A stretch of 64,000 bases of DNA, from NCBI RefSeq assembly GCF_001439685.1, contig NZ_JYLH01000013.1, forward strand, positions 62,001-126,000, given 5' to 3'. The notes beneath the pieces were generated by a model that saw only the letters and a list, made by a program, of their open reading frames with translations, was not told where the DNA came from and did no database searches. The first letter of the stretch is position 1. Every line of letters starts with the position of its first letter. Source of the DNA: Pseudomonas libanensis. GTDB taxonomy: Bacteria; Pseudomonadota; Gammaproteobacteria; Pseudomonadales; Pseudomonadaceae. Of this stretch, positions 1 through 8,126 are shown piece by piece. A program made the position numbers and the translations under genes.

Positions 1-197
1 TTGAGGCGGTCGAACAGGCTGTTGAAAATAACGTTCCAGGTCAGCGCCAGCAGGCTGATGCCCAAGGTCACGGCGCCCATCTCCAGCGCCGGCCTGCCGG
101 TGACCCACATCAGCAACGGCGTACAGATCAACAAGGCCAGCCCTTCGAACCCGAGAGCTTGTAAAACACGTTCAGTAATGGATTTGGTAGGGTTCAT
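1..197 (-). CDS. PACE-family efflux transporter, partial (C-terminus outside the window)
   Basis: Read on the minus strand from the ATG at 197, the frame gives about 65 residues (MNPTKSITERVLQALGFEGL and onward) and stays open to the window edge. Two hydrophobic segments, a phenylalanine-rich turn and the ending NVIFNSLFDRL match the first helical hairpin of PACE (proteobacterial antimicrobial compound efflux, AceI-type) inner-membrane pumps, which are about 145 residues long. The gene is divergent from the LysR regulator at 286, the usual arrangement for pace genes and their regulator. Only the N-terminal half is visible, so completeness cannot be judged. The family call rests on these 65 residues. 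Confidence 0.75.
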   Translation of the reverse strand, partial: MNPTKSITERVLQALGFEGLALLICTPLLMWVTGRPALEMGAVTLGISLLALTWNVIFNSLFDRL

Positions 198-285
198 GAC
201 CCGGCTCCGTGAGTGACGAGGGTTGCCATGATCAGGCTTTGTCTCGATACTTCATAACCAATAACCATCGATCAGGGCGATAGCC

Positions 286-1140
286 ATGGCGTCCCATGAA
301 GTGCTCCAGGCGTTCGTCCAGGCCGCTACCCAAGGTTCGTTTTCCGCCGCGGCGCGCAAGCTGGGCAAGAGTCAGTCCACCGTCAGCGCGGCGGTGGCCA
401 GCCTTGAGATTGACTTGGATGTAGTGCTGTTTGACCGCAGCAGTCGCAAACCGACCTTGACCCCGGCAGGCCATGTACTGCTGCAACGCGCCGAGCAGGT
501 GCTGGAGGCCAGCAGTCGCCTTGAATTGACGGCGAGCCTATTGGCCACGGGGTTGGAACCGAAGCTGACCATCGCCATGTCGGACACCTACCAGTCGCAG
601 CGCTTCGAAACCACCATCATCGCGTTTGCCGAACGCTACCCGGACCTGGAACTGGAATGGCTGATTGCCGAATGCGATGACCTGATCGACCTTGTACAAA
701 GCGGTCGGGCGCAAATCGCATTTATCGAACAACAGGAGGTGTATCCGCCGGACTTGACCCATTCGCCGGTCGAAGAACGTACCGAAACGGCCCTGTTCGT
801 ATCGCCGCAACACGCCTTGGCCAAGCTGGAAAAGGTTGACCAGCAGGCGTTGAAACAGCATCGGGAATTGCGCCTGGCGAGCATCGTCAAACCCTATGAC
901 AACCGCGCTGCAGGGCGGGTCTGGTCAGCAGCCAGTTACCTGATGCTGATGGAAATGGCGCAGTTGGGTTTCGGCTGGGCGCCCCTGCCACGCTGGCTGG
1001 TGGAACGTTTTGGCAATGGCAGCCTGCAGGAGCTGAGGGTGCGTGGCTGGCCGCGCTCGGTGACGGTGGATGCGTTGTGGTCGCGCCAGCATCCACCGGG
1101 GCCGGCGGGGAGTTGGTTGCTGGGGCAGATGCTCGAATGA
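286..1140 (+). CDS. LysR-family transcriptional regulator, probably of the adjacent PACE pump
   Basis: The 284-residue product has the LysR winged helix-turn-helix at residues 10-65 (FSAAARKLGKSQSTVSAAVASLE) followed by a periplasmic-binding-protein-like effector domain from about residue 90 to the end. Length is near the family norm of about 300. It is divergently transcribed from the PACE-type gene with an 88-bp shared intergenic region, so it most likely controls that gene and itself. The ATG at 286 is preceded by AGGG about ten bases upstream. The effector is not deducible. Confidence 0.85.
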   Translation: MASHEVLQAFVQAATQGSFSAAARKLGKSQSTVSAAVASLEIDLDVVLFDRSSRKPTLTPAGHVLLQRAEQVLEASSRLELTASLLATGLEPKLTIAMSDTYQSQRFETTIIAFAERYPDLELEWLIAECDDLIDLVQSGRAQIAFIEQQEVYPPDLTHSPVEERTETALFVSPQHALAKLEKVDQQALKQHRELRLASIVKPYDNRAAGRVWSAASYLMLMEMAQLGFGWAPLPRWLVERFGNGSLQELRVRGWPRSVTVDALWSRQHPPGPAGSWLLGQMLE

Positions 1141-1162
1141 GCCAGTGAGAACATTTGGAACT

Positions 1163-2392
1163 TCATTGTCTGGGGGGGTTGAGTTCGGCAAGGCGTCGCT
1201 CCAGGAAGCGTTTTTCCGGGGTTTGCTGGGTCAGGGACAGGGCTTTTTCGTAAGCTGCATGGGCCTCTTCAACCCGCCCTAACTGCCGGCAGAACTCCCC
1301 ACGCGCCGAATGCGCCAAGTGGTAGTCCTGCAATTCACCGCGTTGCAAAATGCTGTCCACCAACGTCAATCCAGCCGTCGGTCCCTGTTCCATCGCCACC
1401 GCTACCGCACGGTTCAACTCGATCACCGGCGATGGCATGGCCCTGAGCAACACATCGTAAAGCCCCACAATCTGCCGCCAATCAGTCTCCTCGGCACTCG
1501 GCGCCTCGGCGTGCACGGCCGCAATCGCCGCTTGCAGACAATAGGGGCCGAACCGCCGAGTCATCAACGCCTGCTCCACCAGTGCACAGCCTTCAGCCAT
1601 CAATGTCCTGTCCCACAGCCCACGGTCCTGAGCATCCAGCAGCACCAATTCACCGCCGGCCGAGGTGCGTGCCAGGCGGCGCGACTCGTGCAGCAACATC
1701 AACGCCAGCAAGCCCATGACTTCCGGCTCCGGTAGCAATTCCATCAGCAAGCGGCCCAGGCGAATGGCCTCCGCGGTCAAGTCTTCACGGGTGAGATCGG
1801 TGCCTGCGGAGGCCGAGTAGCCTTCGTTGAACACCAGGTAAATCACGCGCAGCACGCTGTCCAGGCGCTCGGGCAACTCGGCACGGGACGGCACTTGATA
1901 GGGGATTTTCGCTTCACGGATCTTGCCCTTGGCACGCACGATGCGCTGGGCGATGGTGGTGGGTGTGGCGAGAAACGCGTGGGCAATGGCCTCGGTACTC
2001 AGGTCGCAGATCTCGCGCAAGGTCAGCGCTGCCTGGGCATCGGGCGCCAACGCCGGGTGGCAGCAGGTGAAGATCAGGCGCAGGCGGTCGTCTTCCACGT
2101 CTTCATCGCTCCACTGGGCCGCTTCCAGTGTGTCGACCTGCTCTTGCAGCAATGGGGTAAACCGCGCCTGGCGACGTAGGCGGTCGATGGCTTTGAAGCG
2201 ACCGGTTGATACCAGCCAGGCCCGTGGATTGTCCGGCACACCGTCCTCGGGCCAGCGCTGCACGGCGACGAAAAATGCCTCGTGCAGCGCCTCCTCGGCC
2301 AAGTCGAAATCACCCAGCACACGAATCAGCGTCGCAAGCACACGCCGTGACTCGCTGCGGTAAACCGCTTCGACCTGGCCATTGAGCGTCAT
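1163..2392 (-). CDS. ECF-type RNA polymerase sigma factor with long C-terminal extension (ECF42-like)
   Basis: The 409-residue protein begins with a sigma region 2 (about residues 10-75, including LAEEALHEAFFVAVQRWP and PRAWLVSTGRFKAIDRLRR) and a region 4 helix-turn-helix (about 110-165, LTLREICDLSTEAIAHAFLA). A helical C-terminal half of roughly 230 residues, ending in TPR-like helices, makes it about twice the length of an ordinary ECF factor. This architecture, together with an upstream DGPF/YciI protein, is that of the ECF42 group, where the extension replaces a classical anti-sigma factor. Its ATG overlaps the TAA of the YciI gene (TAATG), implying translational coupling. The target genes are unknown. 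Confidence 0.9.
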   Translation of the reverse strand: MTLNGQVEAVYRSESRRVLATLIRVLGDFDLAEEALHEAFFVAVQRWPEDGVPDNPRAWLVSTGRFKAIDRLRRQARFTPLLQEQVDTLEAAQWSDEDVEDDRLRLIFTCCHPALAPDAQAALTLREICDLSTEAIAHAFLATPTTIAQRIVRAKGKIREAKIPYQVPSRAELPERLDSVLRVIYLVFNEGYSASAGTDLTREDLTAEAIRLGRLLMELLPEPEVMGLLALMLLHESRRLARTSAGGELVLLDAQDRGLWDRTLMAEGCALVEQALMTRRFGPYCLQAAIAAVHAEAPSAEETDWRQIVGLYDVLLRAMPSPVIELNRAVAVAMEQGPTAGLTLVDSILQRGELQDYHLAHSARGEFCRQLGRVEEAHAAYEKALSLTQQTPEKRFLERRLAELNPPRQ

Positions 2393-2739
2393 TAAGCCAG
2401 GTTCAATTCACGTACGGGGCGTACTTCCACACTGCCGACCCGGGCCGCTGGAATGCCGCCGGCCACCTGTAACGCTTCATTGAGGTCCTTGGCCTCGATC
2501 AGGTAGAACCCGGCAAGCTGCTCCTTGGTTTCGGCAAACGGGCCGTCGGTGATCGACACCTTGCCATTGCGCATGCGCACGGTGGTGGCAGTATTGACCG
2601 GCTGCAGCGGCTCGGCGGCGAGCATGCGTCCGCTGGCCTGGATGGCCTCAGCGTAGGCAAAACACTCCGGGTCCTTGGGGCTGTCGGGCGAGGTGTGCAA
2701 CAGCTGTTCGTCGCTGTAGATCAGGCACAGGTATTTCAT
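2392..2739 (-). CDS. YciI/DGPF-domain protein, partner of the ECF42-like sigma factor
   Basis: A 115-residue single-domain protein starting MKYLCLIYSDEQ. It contains the signature SITDGPFAETKEQLAGFYLI at about residues 62-81, which defines the DGPF branch of the YCII-like ferredoxin-fold family. Such genes almost always sit beside ECF42 sigma genes, as here, where the two overlap by one base on the same strand. The biochemical role of DGPF proteins is unproven, and signalling to the sigma factor is a guess from context. Confidence 0.9.
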   Translation of the reverse strand: MKYLCLIYSDEQLLHTSPDSPKDPECFAYAEAIQASGRMLAAEPLQPVNTATTVRMRNGKVSITDGPFAETKEQLAGFYLIEAKDLNEALQVAGGIPAARVGSVEVRPVRELNLA

Positions 2740-2781
2740 GATGTTCTCCGCTTTCGGACTCCTGACTATAGTTCGCAGTGC

Positions 2782-3201
2782 TCAAGGTTTCAGGTCGAAC
2801 AGCGCCGTGCCGCTTTGCATATCGAACGGCGCCGACCAGTGCTCATGCACGACCTTCCATTGGCCATCGATACGCTGGTAAGCGGCGGTGACGCGCATCC
2901 AGCAGGTCTTGAGTACACCATCCGGGCCGGTGCCACCGCAGTGCGCGAGCCAGTGGGCGAAGGCGCTGTCCTGGGCCTGGTTGATGCGCAACTCATGAAA
3001 CTCGAAAACACCCGGGCCCGGGCAATGTTCCATGCACGCCTTCCAGTGCGCACGATAGGCCTCCCTGCCCTTGAATTGCAGCGCGCCAACCGCATCGAAC
3101 GCGACGATATCGTCGGCGTAAAAGCTGACAATCTTGTCGATATCCTGGGATACCACGGCTTGTTTCCATTGCTCGATCAGGGTGTTGATTGCAGTGCTCA
3201 T
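2782..3201 (-). CDS. NTF2-like / SnoaL-like ketosteroid-isomerase-fold protein
   Basis: I chose the ATG at 3201 because GGAG stands eight bases upstream (GGAGTCATCGCC-ATG). The product is 139 residues, MSTAINTLIEQWKQAVVSQD and onward. The alternation of DIDKIVSFYADDIVAFDAVG, the central FKGREAYRAHWKACME and the end strand WKVVHEHWSAPFD is typical of the DUF4440/SnoaL cone fold. Proteins of this type are common companions of ECF sigma/DGPF pairs. It lies 42 bp upstream of the YciI gene on the same strand and may be co-transcribed. No substrate can be assigned. Confidence 0.8.
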   Translation of the reverse strand: MSTAINTLIEQWKQAVVSQDIDKIVSFYADDIVAFDAVGALQFKGREAYRAHWKACMEHCPGPGVFEFHELRINQAQDSAFAHWLAHCGGTGPDGVLKTCWMRVTAAYQRIDGQWKVVHEHWSAPFDMQSGTALFDLKP

Positions 3202-3344
3202 GGCGATGACTCCTTGGTTGAAAAACACGGAAGACACCCTTAGTCGAATGGCCGTGTGGCAAATCGACAGGCCATGGAAAAGTAATTTCCCCTGCCACAA
3301 ACCCGATAGACTGCAGCCTTCATTGCAATCGTTCGGATAATCCG

Positions 3345-3836
3345 ATGCAAACCCGCCTTGTTGCCTATGAGGCGCTGAATGCTGTGCAACAACAGCAGGT
3401 CGGCGCCATCGAAGTTCATCCTGAACAACTGCCGTTTTGCGGCGATATGTATTGCGCCCTCAATACGCTGCTGGTCAACCCGAGCCCTGGCGTCAAAGGT
3501 TTTGCGCTGTTGGCCGACGACATTCCCGTGGCCTTCCTCCTGCTCAAGCGTCCGCCCTGCCTGCCCCATTGGGCCAATGAACACAGTGCCACGCTGCATG
3601 CGCTGCAAGTAGATCGGCATCAGCAAGGGCGTGGGTTTGGCAAGGCGTGTCTACAGGCACTGCCGGCCATGGCGCTCGCTGCATGGCCGCAGATCAAAGG
3701 GTTGGAGTTGTCAGTGGACACAGACAACCTGGCGGCAATAGGGCTGTATCTGGGGGCTGGATGGGTGGACAGCGGCGAAGCGTACAAAGGACAGGTTGGG
3801 TATGAGCGCCGGTTGAGTCGGTTCTTCAATCCATAA
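3345..3836 (+). CDS. GNAT-family N-acetyltransferase
   Basis: The 163-residue product has the acetyl-CoA-binding motif A in QQGRGFGKACLQALPAMA (about residues 92-109, pattern Q/RxxGxG/A) and motif B in ELSVDTDNLAAIGLYLGAGW (about 120-140), the usual end of the GNAT fold. It is divergent from the NTF2-like gene and convergent with the GyrI-like gene. No recognisable ribosome site precedes the ATG, so the start is tentative. The acceptor substrate is unknown. Confidence 0.85.
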   Translation: MQTRLVAYEALNAVQQQQVGAIEVHPEQLPFCGDMYCALNTLLVNPSPGVKGFALLADDIPVAFLLLKRPPCLPHWANEHSATLHALQVDRHQQGRGFGKACLQALPAMALAAWPQIKGLELSVDTDNLAAIGLYLGAGWVDSGEAYKGQVGYERRLSRFFNP

Positions 3837-3842
3837 CGGTAA

Positions 3843-3890
3843 TGTCACGCAAACACGACGTTGACGCGTGCCTGTCGTGTTTACGTGACA
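3843..3890. terminator. Long inverted repeat between convergent genes, likely bidirectional terminator
   Basis: The arms at 3843-3859 (TGTCACGCAAACACGAC) and 3874-3890 (GTCGTGTTTACGTGACA) pair at 16 of 17 positions across a 14-base spacer. It fills the gap between the convergent GNAT and GyrI-like genes. No strong U tract follows either arm, so the terminator role is inferred from position. Confidence 0.5.
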
Positions 3891-3900
3891 TCGGCTCGTG

Positions 3901-4383
3901 TCAGCCCCGCTCCCCAACCGGCAACCAGATCTCCACCGCTCCCGTGCCCTTTCTCGCGTCAAAATCTGCGCTATAGCGCTCGAAATCCGCGCCCATCACC
4001 TTGTAGCCCGAATGCGGCAGCCATTCGAACATGATGCGCTCGTAGGTTTGCTCAAGCGCCTGTACCGGCCCGTAATGCGGGAACACCGCATAGTTGAGCG
4101 GCGGGATTTCGATGAACTCGAAGTTGCTCGGCACATCGCCCTTGCCTGGGACTTCTACCCCGGCCATGTAATCGAACTGGCCGTGGCTGGGGTTATGGCA
4201 AACCCCGTAGGTCACGCCGCCGACGCGTTTCTTGATGTCCTTGATGCACGTATCAAACAACGCCCACAATTTGGGAATATCGCCCACGGTGGCCTTCGAA
4301 TAACGCCCTTGTACACCGGCGATCACCAGGGCCTTGCCGGCTTCCATGCGTGGCTCCAACGGTTGTTTTGTCTGCTGATCCAT
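3901..4383 (-). CDS. GyrI-like / AraC effector-binding-domain protein
   Basis: The ATG at 4383 is taken as the start (MDQQTKQPLEPRMEAGKALV) because GGAG lies nine bases upstream. A longer in-frame start at 4476 adds an unlikely leader. The 160-residue protein consists of one GyrI-like small-molecule-binding domain: an early strand ALVIAGVQGRYS, the middle VGGVTYGVCHNP with YMAGVEVP, the motif YAVFPHYGPVQALEQTYERI, then EIWLPV at the end. Stand-alone domains of this type bind hydrophobic ligands or inhibit gyrase (SbmC). There is no DNA-binding domain. The ligand is unknown. Confidence 0.85.
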   Translation of the reverse strand: MDQQTKQPLEPRMEAGKALVIAGVQGRYSKATVGDIPKLWALFDTCIKDIKKRVGGVTYGVCHNPSHGQFDYMAGVEVPGKGDVPSNFEFIEIPPLNYAVFPHYGPVQALEQTYERIMFEWLPHSGYKVMGADFERYSADFDARKGTGAVEIWLPVGERG

Positions 4384-4580
4384 ACGAACAGTCTCCTTCT
4401 TATGAGGGAACAAACCCGCATCGAGTATAGGGGCATATCCCGGCTGCGCTCCATGTACAAATTTTTCCCACTCCATCTGGACAACGCGCCATCATCGCCC
4501 GTATTGTCTGCCCCGCAGGCCACCGCAGTGGCCGACGTCGCTCGGACGGTTCCGGGCGCTTACGTACTCTCGAGGCAACA

Positions 4581-5792
4581 ATGGCCGAACAAGGTTCGCC
4601 GCGCCGCTTTGCGCGCATAGATCGACTCCCCCCTTACGTTTTCAATATCACTGCCGAGCTGAAGATGGCTGCGCGTCGGCGCGGCGAAGACATCATCGAC
4701 CTGAGCATGGGTAACCCCGACGGCGCCACGCCACCGCACATCGTGGAAAAAATGGTCACCGTCGCCCAGCGCGAAGACACCCACGGCTACTCCACCTCCA
4801 AAGGCATTCCGCGCCTGCGCCGGGCGATTTCGCGCTGGTACAAGGACCGCTATGAAGTGGATATCGACCCCGAGTCGGAAGCCATCGTCACCATCGGTTC
4901 CAAAGAGGGCCTGGCGCACCTGATGCTGGCTACCCTGGACCAGGGCGACACCGTGCTGGTGCCCAACCCCAGCTATCCGATTCATATCTACGGTGCCGTG
5001 ATTGCCGGCGCCCAGGTGCGTTCGGTGCCGCTGGTGCCCGGCGTGGACTTCTTCGATGAGCTGGAACGGGCGATTCGCGGCTCGATCCCCAAGCCCAAAA
5101 TGATGATCCTGGGTTTTCCGTCAAACCCTACCGCACAGTGCGTGGAGCTGGATTTTTTCGAGCGAGTGATCGCCCTGGCCAAGCAATACGACGTGCTGGT
5201 GGTTCACGACCTGGCCTATGCCGACATCGTCTACGACGGCTGGAAAGCCCCATCGATCATGCAAGTGCCGGGGGCCAAGGATATCGCGGTGGAGTTTTTC
5301 ACCCTGTCCAAGAGCTACAACATGGCCGGCTGGCGCATCGGTTTCATGGTGGGCAACCCGGAACTGGTCAACGCCCTGGCGCGGATCAAGAGCTACCACG
5401 ACTACGGCACCTTTACCCCGCTGCAAGTCGCAGCCATTGCCGCGCTGGAAGGCGACCAGCAGTGCGTCAAGGACATTGCCGAGCAGTACCGCCAGCGTCG
5501 CAATGTGCTGGTCAAGGGCCTGCATGAACTGGGCTGGATGGTGGAGAACCCGAAGGCGTCGATGTATGTCTGGGCGAAGATTCCCGAGCAGTACGCCGCC
5601 ATGGGCTCGCTGGAATTTGCCAAGAAGTTGCTGCTGGAAGCGAAGGTGTGTGTATCGCCTGGGATTGGCTTTGGCGAGTATGGGGATGATCATGTGCGCT
5701 TTGCGCTGATCGAGAACCAGGACCGGATTCGTCAGGCAGTGCGGGGGATTCGCGGGATGTTCAGGGCCGATGGGCAGGCCCAGAAGGCCTGA
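4581..5792 (+). CDS. alaC: Glutamate-pyruvate aminotransferase AlaC (alanine transaminase)
   Basis: This 403-residue fold-type I PLP aminotransferase starts MAEQGSPRRFARIDRLPPYV. The PLP lysine lies in SKSYNMAGWRIGF (about residue 248). Other family marks are NPDGATPPHIVEKM, VTIGSKEGLAHL, PNPSYPIHIYG and GFPSNPTAQCV. The whole matches AlaC (YfdZ-type), which makes L-alanine from pyruvate and glutamate in the cytosol. In many pseudomonads alaC precedes hom and thrC, but here a REP pair and the gluconate genes follow. GAGG stands six bases before the ATG. Confidence 0.92.
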   Translation: MAEQGSPRRFARIDRLPPYVFNITAELKMAARRRGEDIIDLSMGNPDGATPPHIVEKMVTVAQREDTHGYSTSKGIPRLRRAISRWYKDRYEVDIDPESEAIVTIGSKEGLAHLMLATLDQGDTVLVPNPSYPIHIYGAVIAGAQVRSVPLVPGVDFFDELERAIRGSIPKPKMMILGFPSNPTAQCVELDFFERVIALAKQYDVLVVHDLAYADIVYDGWKAPSIMQVPGAKDIAVEFFTLSKSYNMAGWRIGFMVGNPELVNALARIKSYHDYGTFTPLQVAAIAALEGDQQCVKDIAEQYRQRRNVLVKGLHELGWMVENPKASMYVWAKIPEQYAAMGSLEFAKKLLLEAKVCVSPGIGFGEYGDDHVRFALIENQDRIRQAVRGIRGMFRADGQAQKA

Positions 5793-5820
5793 CCCCTCTA
5801 TCTGAAGAAACCCTATCAGT

Positions 5821-5890
5821 GTGGGAGCTGGCTTGCCTGCGATGGCGATGGTGAATCCAACACCGCTATCGCAGGCAAGCCAGCTTCCAC
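5821..5890. repeat. REP pair (inverted)
   Basis: GTGGGAGCTGGCTTGCCTGC at the left is mirrored by GCAGGCAAGCCAGCTTCCAC at the right, with a spacer of about 30 bases. This is the common Pseudomonas REP arranged as an inverted pair, between alaC and the 3' end of gntT. The arms differ by one base. Confidence 0.9.
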
Positions 5891-5927
5891 ATTTGACCGA
5901 GTTCCCCCCCTTGCTTTGGGGTGTGGC

Positions 5928-7280
5928 TTACACTACCAACGACAGCAACATGATGAAGATCAGCGCCACGATCGACAGAATGGTCTCCATCGCCGTCCAG
6001 GTCTTGAACGTCTCGGCAACGGTCATGTTGAAGTACTGCTTGACCAGCCAGAACCCGGCATCGTTGACGTGCGACAGGATCAACGACCCCGCCCCCGTCG
6101 CCAGCACCAGTAACTCGCGGTTAACCCCCGGAATCATCCCCACCACCGGCACCACAATGCCCGCACCGGTAATGGTCGCGACCGTTGCTGAACCGGTGGC
6201 AATCCGAATCACCGCCGCCACCAGCCATGCCAGCAGGATCGGGTTGATCTGGGCGTTCACCGCCATATGGCCGATCACGTCACCTACGCCGCTCGTGACC
6301 AGCATCTGCTTGAAGCCACCACCGGCACCGATGATCAGGATGATCGCGGCGGTCGGCGCAAGGCTGGCGTCGAGCAGCTTGAGGATCTGCTTGGAATGGA
6401 TGCCCTGGCGATGGCCAAAGGTGTACAGCGACAACAACAAGGCCAGCAACAGCGCGGTGATCGGGTGGCCGATCATGTCCATCCAGTTGCGCACCACGTT
6501 GCCTTCGGCAAAGGCGATGTCGGCGAAGGTTTTGAGCAGCATCAGGAACACCGGCAGCAGCACGGTGACCAGGGTAATGCTGAAGCTCGGCAGGTCTTTG
6601 TTTTCAGGCTCGCGGGCCAGTTGATCGACCAGTTCCTGGGACGGGTTGCCCGGGATGTACTTGGCGATAAAGGTGCCGAAGATCGGGCCGGCGATAATGG
6701 CCGTCGGCAGCGCAACGATCAGGCCGTACAGAATGGTTTTGCCGATGTCCGCGCCGAACACGCCAATGGCCAGCAACGGGCCCGGGTGCGGTGGCACCAG
6801 GCCGTGCACCGCCGAGAGGCCGGCGAGCAGCGGGATGCCGATCTTGATCAACGACACACCGGTACGCCGCGCGACGATAAACACCAGCGGGATCAGCAAC
6901 ACAAAGCCGATCTCGAAGAACAGCGGGATGCCCACCAGGAAGGCGGCGAACATCATGGCCCACTGGACCTTCTCTTTGCCGAAGGCGCGGATCAGGGTTT
7001 GGGCGATCTGGTCGGCGCCACCGGACTCGGCCATCATCTTGCCGAGCATCGTGCCCAGCGCGAGGATGATGCCGACAAAGCCGAGCACCCCGCCGAAGCC
7101 GTCCTGGAATGCCTTGATGATCTTGTCCACGGGCATGCCCGAGGTCAGGCCCAGGAAGCCGGCCGCGATGATCAGTGCAATGAACGGGTGCACCTTGAAC
7201 TTGGTGATCAGAACGATCAACCCGATGATAGTGACCACTGCATCTAGCAGCAGGTAAGACTCGTGGGACATGCCAAACAT
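5928..7280 (-). CDS. gntT: Gluconate:H+ symporter, GntP family
   Basis: The 450-residue inner-membrane protein has about 12-14 hydrophobic segments. GntP-family marks include SAVHGLVPPHPGPLLAIGVFGADIG-type sequence near residues 160-180, GIVVPVVGMIPGVNRE near 375 and LSHVNDAGFWLVKQYF near 405. It takes up gluconate across the inner membrane. The gene follows gntK on the minus strand after an 84-bp gap that holds its own GntR-type operator (7338-7349) and an A-rich Crc-type motif beside the ribosome site. It therefore probably has its own promoter as well as read-through from gntK. Pseudomonas annotations use gntP, gntT or gntU for this gene. Confidence 0.9.
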   Translation of the reverse strand: MFGMSHESYLLLDAVVTIIGLIVLITKFKVHPFIALIIAAGFLGLTSGMPVDKIIKAFQDGFGGVLGFVGIILALGTMLGKMMAESGGADQIAQTLIRAFGKEKVQWAMMFAAFLVGIPLFFEIGFVLLIPLVFIVARRTGVSLIKIGIPLLAGLSAVHGLVPPHPGPLLAIGVFGADIGKTILYGLIVALPTAIIAGPIFGTFIAKYIPGNPSQELVDQLAREPENKDLPSFSITLVTVLLPVFLMLLKTFADIAFAEGNVVRNWMDMIGHPITALLLALLLSLYTFGHRQGIHSKQILKLLDASLAPTAAIILIIGAGGGFKQMLVTSGVGDVIGHMAVNAQINPILLAWLVAAVIRIATGSATVATITGAGIVVPVVGMIPGVNRELLVLATGAGSLILSHVNDAGFWLVKQYFNMTVAETFKTWTAMETILSIVALIFIMLLSLVV

Positions 7281-7293
7281 GGGGGGTCTCTCC

Positions 7294-7310
7294 TGTTTGT
7301 TGTTGTTATT
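7294..7310 (-). promoter_or_regulatory. Hfq/Crc-type A-rich motif upstream of gntT
   Basis: On the minus strand the leader reads AATAACAACAACAAACA, immediately followed by the ribosome site AGGAGAG and the ATG. It fits AAnAAnAA, the catabolite-activity motif bound by Hfq with Crc in Pseudomonas to block translation when preferred carbon sources are present. Confidence 0.75.
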
Positions 7311-7337
7311 AAAGCGGGTGTTGAATTTCCTGCCGGG

Positions 7338-7349
7338 GATAGCGCTATC
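7338..7349. promoter_or_regulatory. GntR operator upstream of gntT
   Basis: GATAGCGCTATC is a perfect 12-bp palindrome 58 bp upstream of the gntT start. Near-identical sites lie before gntK (7917) and gntR (8081). The central AGCGCT with a CpG at the dyad is typical of LacI-family operators. Confidence 0.8.
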
Positions 7350-7364
7350 TTTTCCGGCAAAAAA

Positions 7365-7898
7365 TTAATGAGTTGGTTCAAAGCCGTGCTTGCGCCACCA
7401 GGCGTTGGTCTGCTCGGCCAGCTCCTGGACGCTGTCTTCGCTGGCGTTGAGCGCCAGGGTCAGCGGTTCGCCCTTGGGCGATTCGAGGGTGGCGAACTGG
7501 CTGTCGATCAGGCTGGCCGGCATGAAATGGCCGGGGCGGTGGGAAACACGGTCAGCGGCAACTTCACGGGTCAGCTCCAGGAATACAAAGCCCAGGCCCG
7601 GCGCGGCTTCGCGCAGGTGGTCGCGGTATTTCTTTTTCAGGGCCGAGCAGGTGAGCACCGGGTGTTCACCGGCCGTGAGCGAGCGGCGCAGTTCATCGCA
7701 CAGGATGTCGAGCCAGCCAGCGCGGTCGTCGTCGTCGAGGGGGTGGCCGGCGCTCATCTTTTTGATATTCGCGGCGGGGTGAAAGCTGTCGCCTTCAATG
7801 GCTGTGGCGCCGTTCAGACGGCACAGGGCTTGGCTGACGCTGGACTTGCCACAGCCGGAAACACCCATGATGACCAGGGCGGTAACAGGTTGACTCAT
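7365..7898 (-). CDS. gntK: Gluconokinase
   Basis: The ATG at 7898 is preferred because a GAGG box stands nine bases upstream. The product is then 177 residues, MSQPVTALVIMGVSGCGKSS and onward. The Walker A P-loop GVSGCGKSS is at residues 12-20. EGDSFHPAANIKKMSAGHPL and CSALKKKYRDHLR are strongly conserved in GntK-type kinases, which phosphorylate gluconate to 6-phosphogluconate for the Entner-Doudoroff pathway. Length matches the family (about 175). It is the first gene of the gntK-gntT unit and is divergent from gntR, with a GntR-type operator 19 bp before its start. Confidence 0.95.
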   Translation of the reverse strand: MSQPVTALVIMGVSGCGKSSVSQALCRLNGATAIEGDSFHPAANIKKMSAGHPLDDDDRAGWLDILCDELRRSLTAGEHPVLTCSALKKKYRDHLREAAPGLGFVFLELTREVAADRVSHRPGHFMPASLIDSQFATLESPKGEPLTLALNASEDSVQELAEQTNAWWRKHGFEPTH

Positions 7899-7916
7899 GA
7901 AACACCTCAGGACGCA

Positions 7917-7928
7917 GATAGCGCTACC
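7917..7928. promoter_or_regulatory. GntR operator upstream of gntK
   Basis: GATAGCGCTACC is a palindrome with one mismatch relative to the site before gntT. It lies 19 bp upstream of the gntK start, where bound repressor would block transcription. Confidence 0.8.
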
Positions 7929-8080
7929 TTTGCACGCTATAAGGCTAGTGCAAAAGACAGGCTTTTCCCGCGCCGACTTGTCATTTTTATGGAGTGACGC
8001 GTGCATCCGTTCCAACTGACTGGCTTCAAAGTTGGACAGGATCAGGCAACCCTTTATCCAAGAATTTGCAGCCCTTTGGA

Positions 8081-8092
8081 GACAGCGCTACC
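8081..8092. promoter_or_regulatory. GntR operator upstream of gntR (autoregulation)
   Basis: GACAGCGCTACC shares the AGCGCT core and flanks of the other two sites. It lies 35 bp upstream of the gntR start, suggesting that the regulator controls its own synthesis. Confidence 0.7.
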
Positions 8093-8126
8093 TTAGTGCC
8101 TCGATTTTTGTTTGGCAAGCCGCCTG

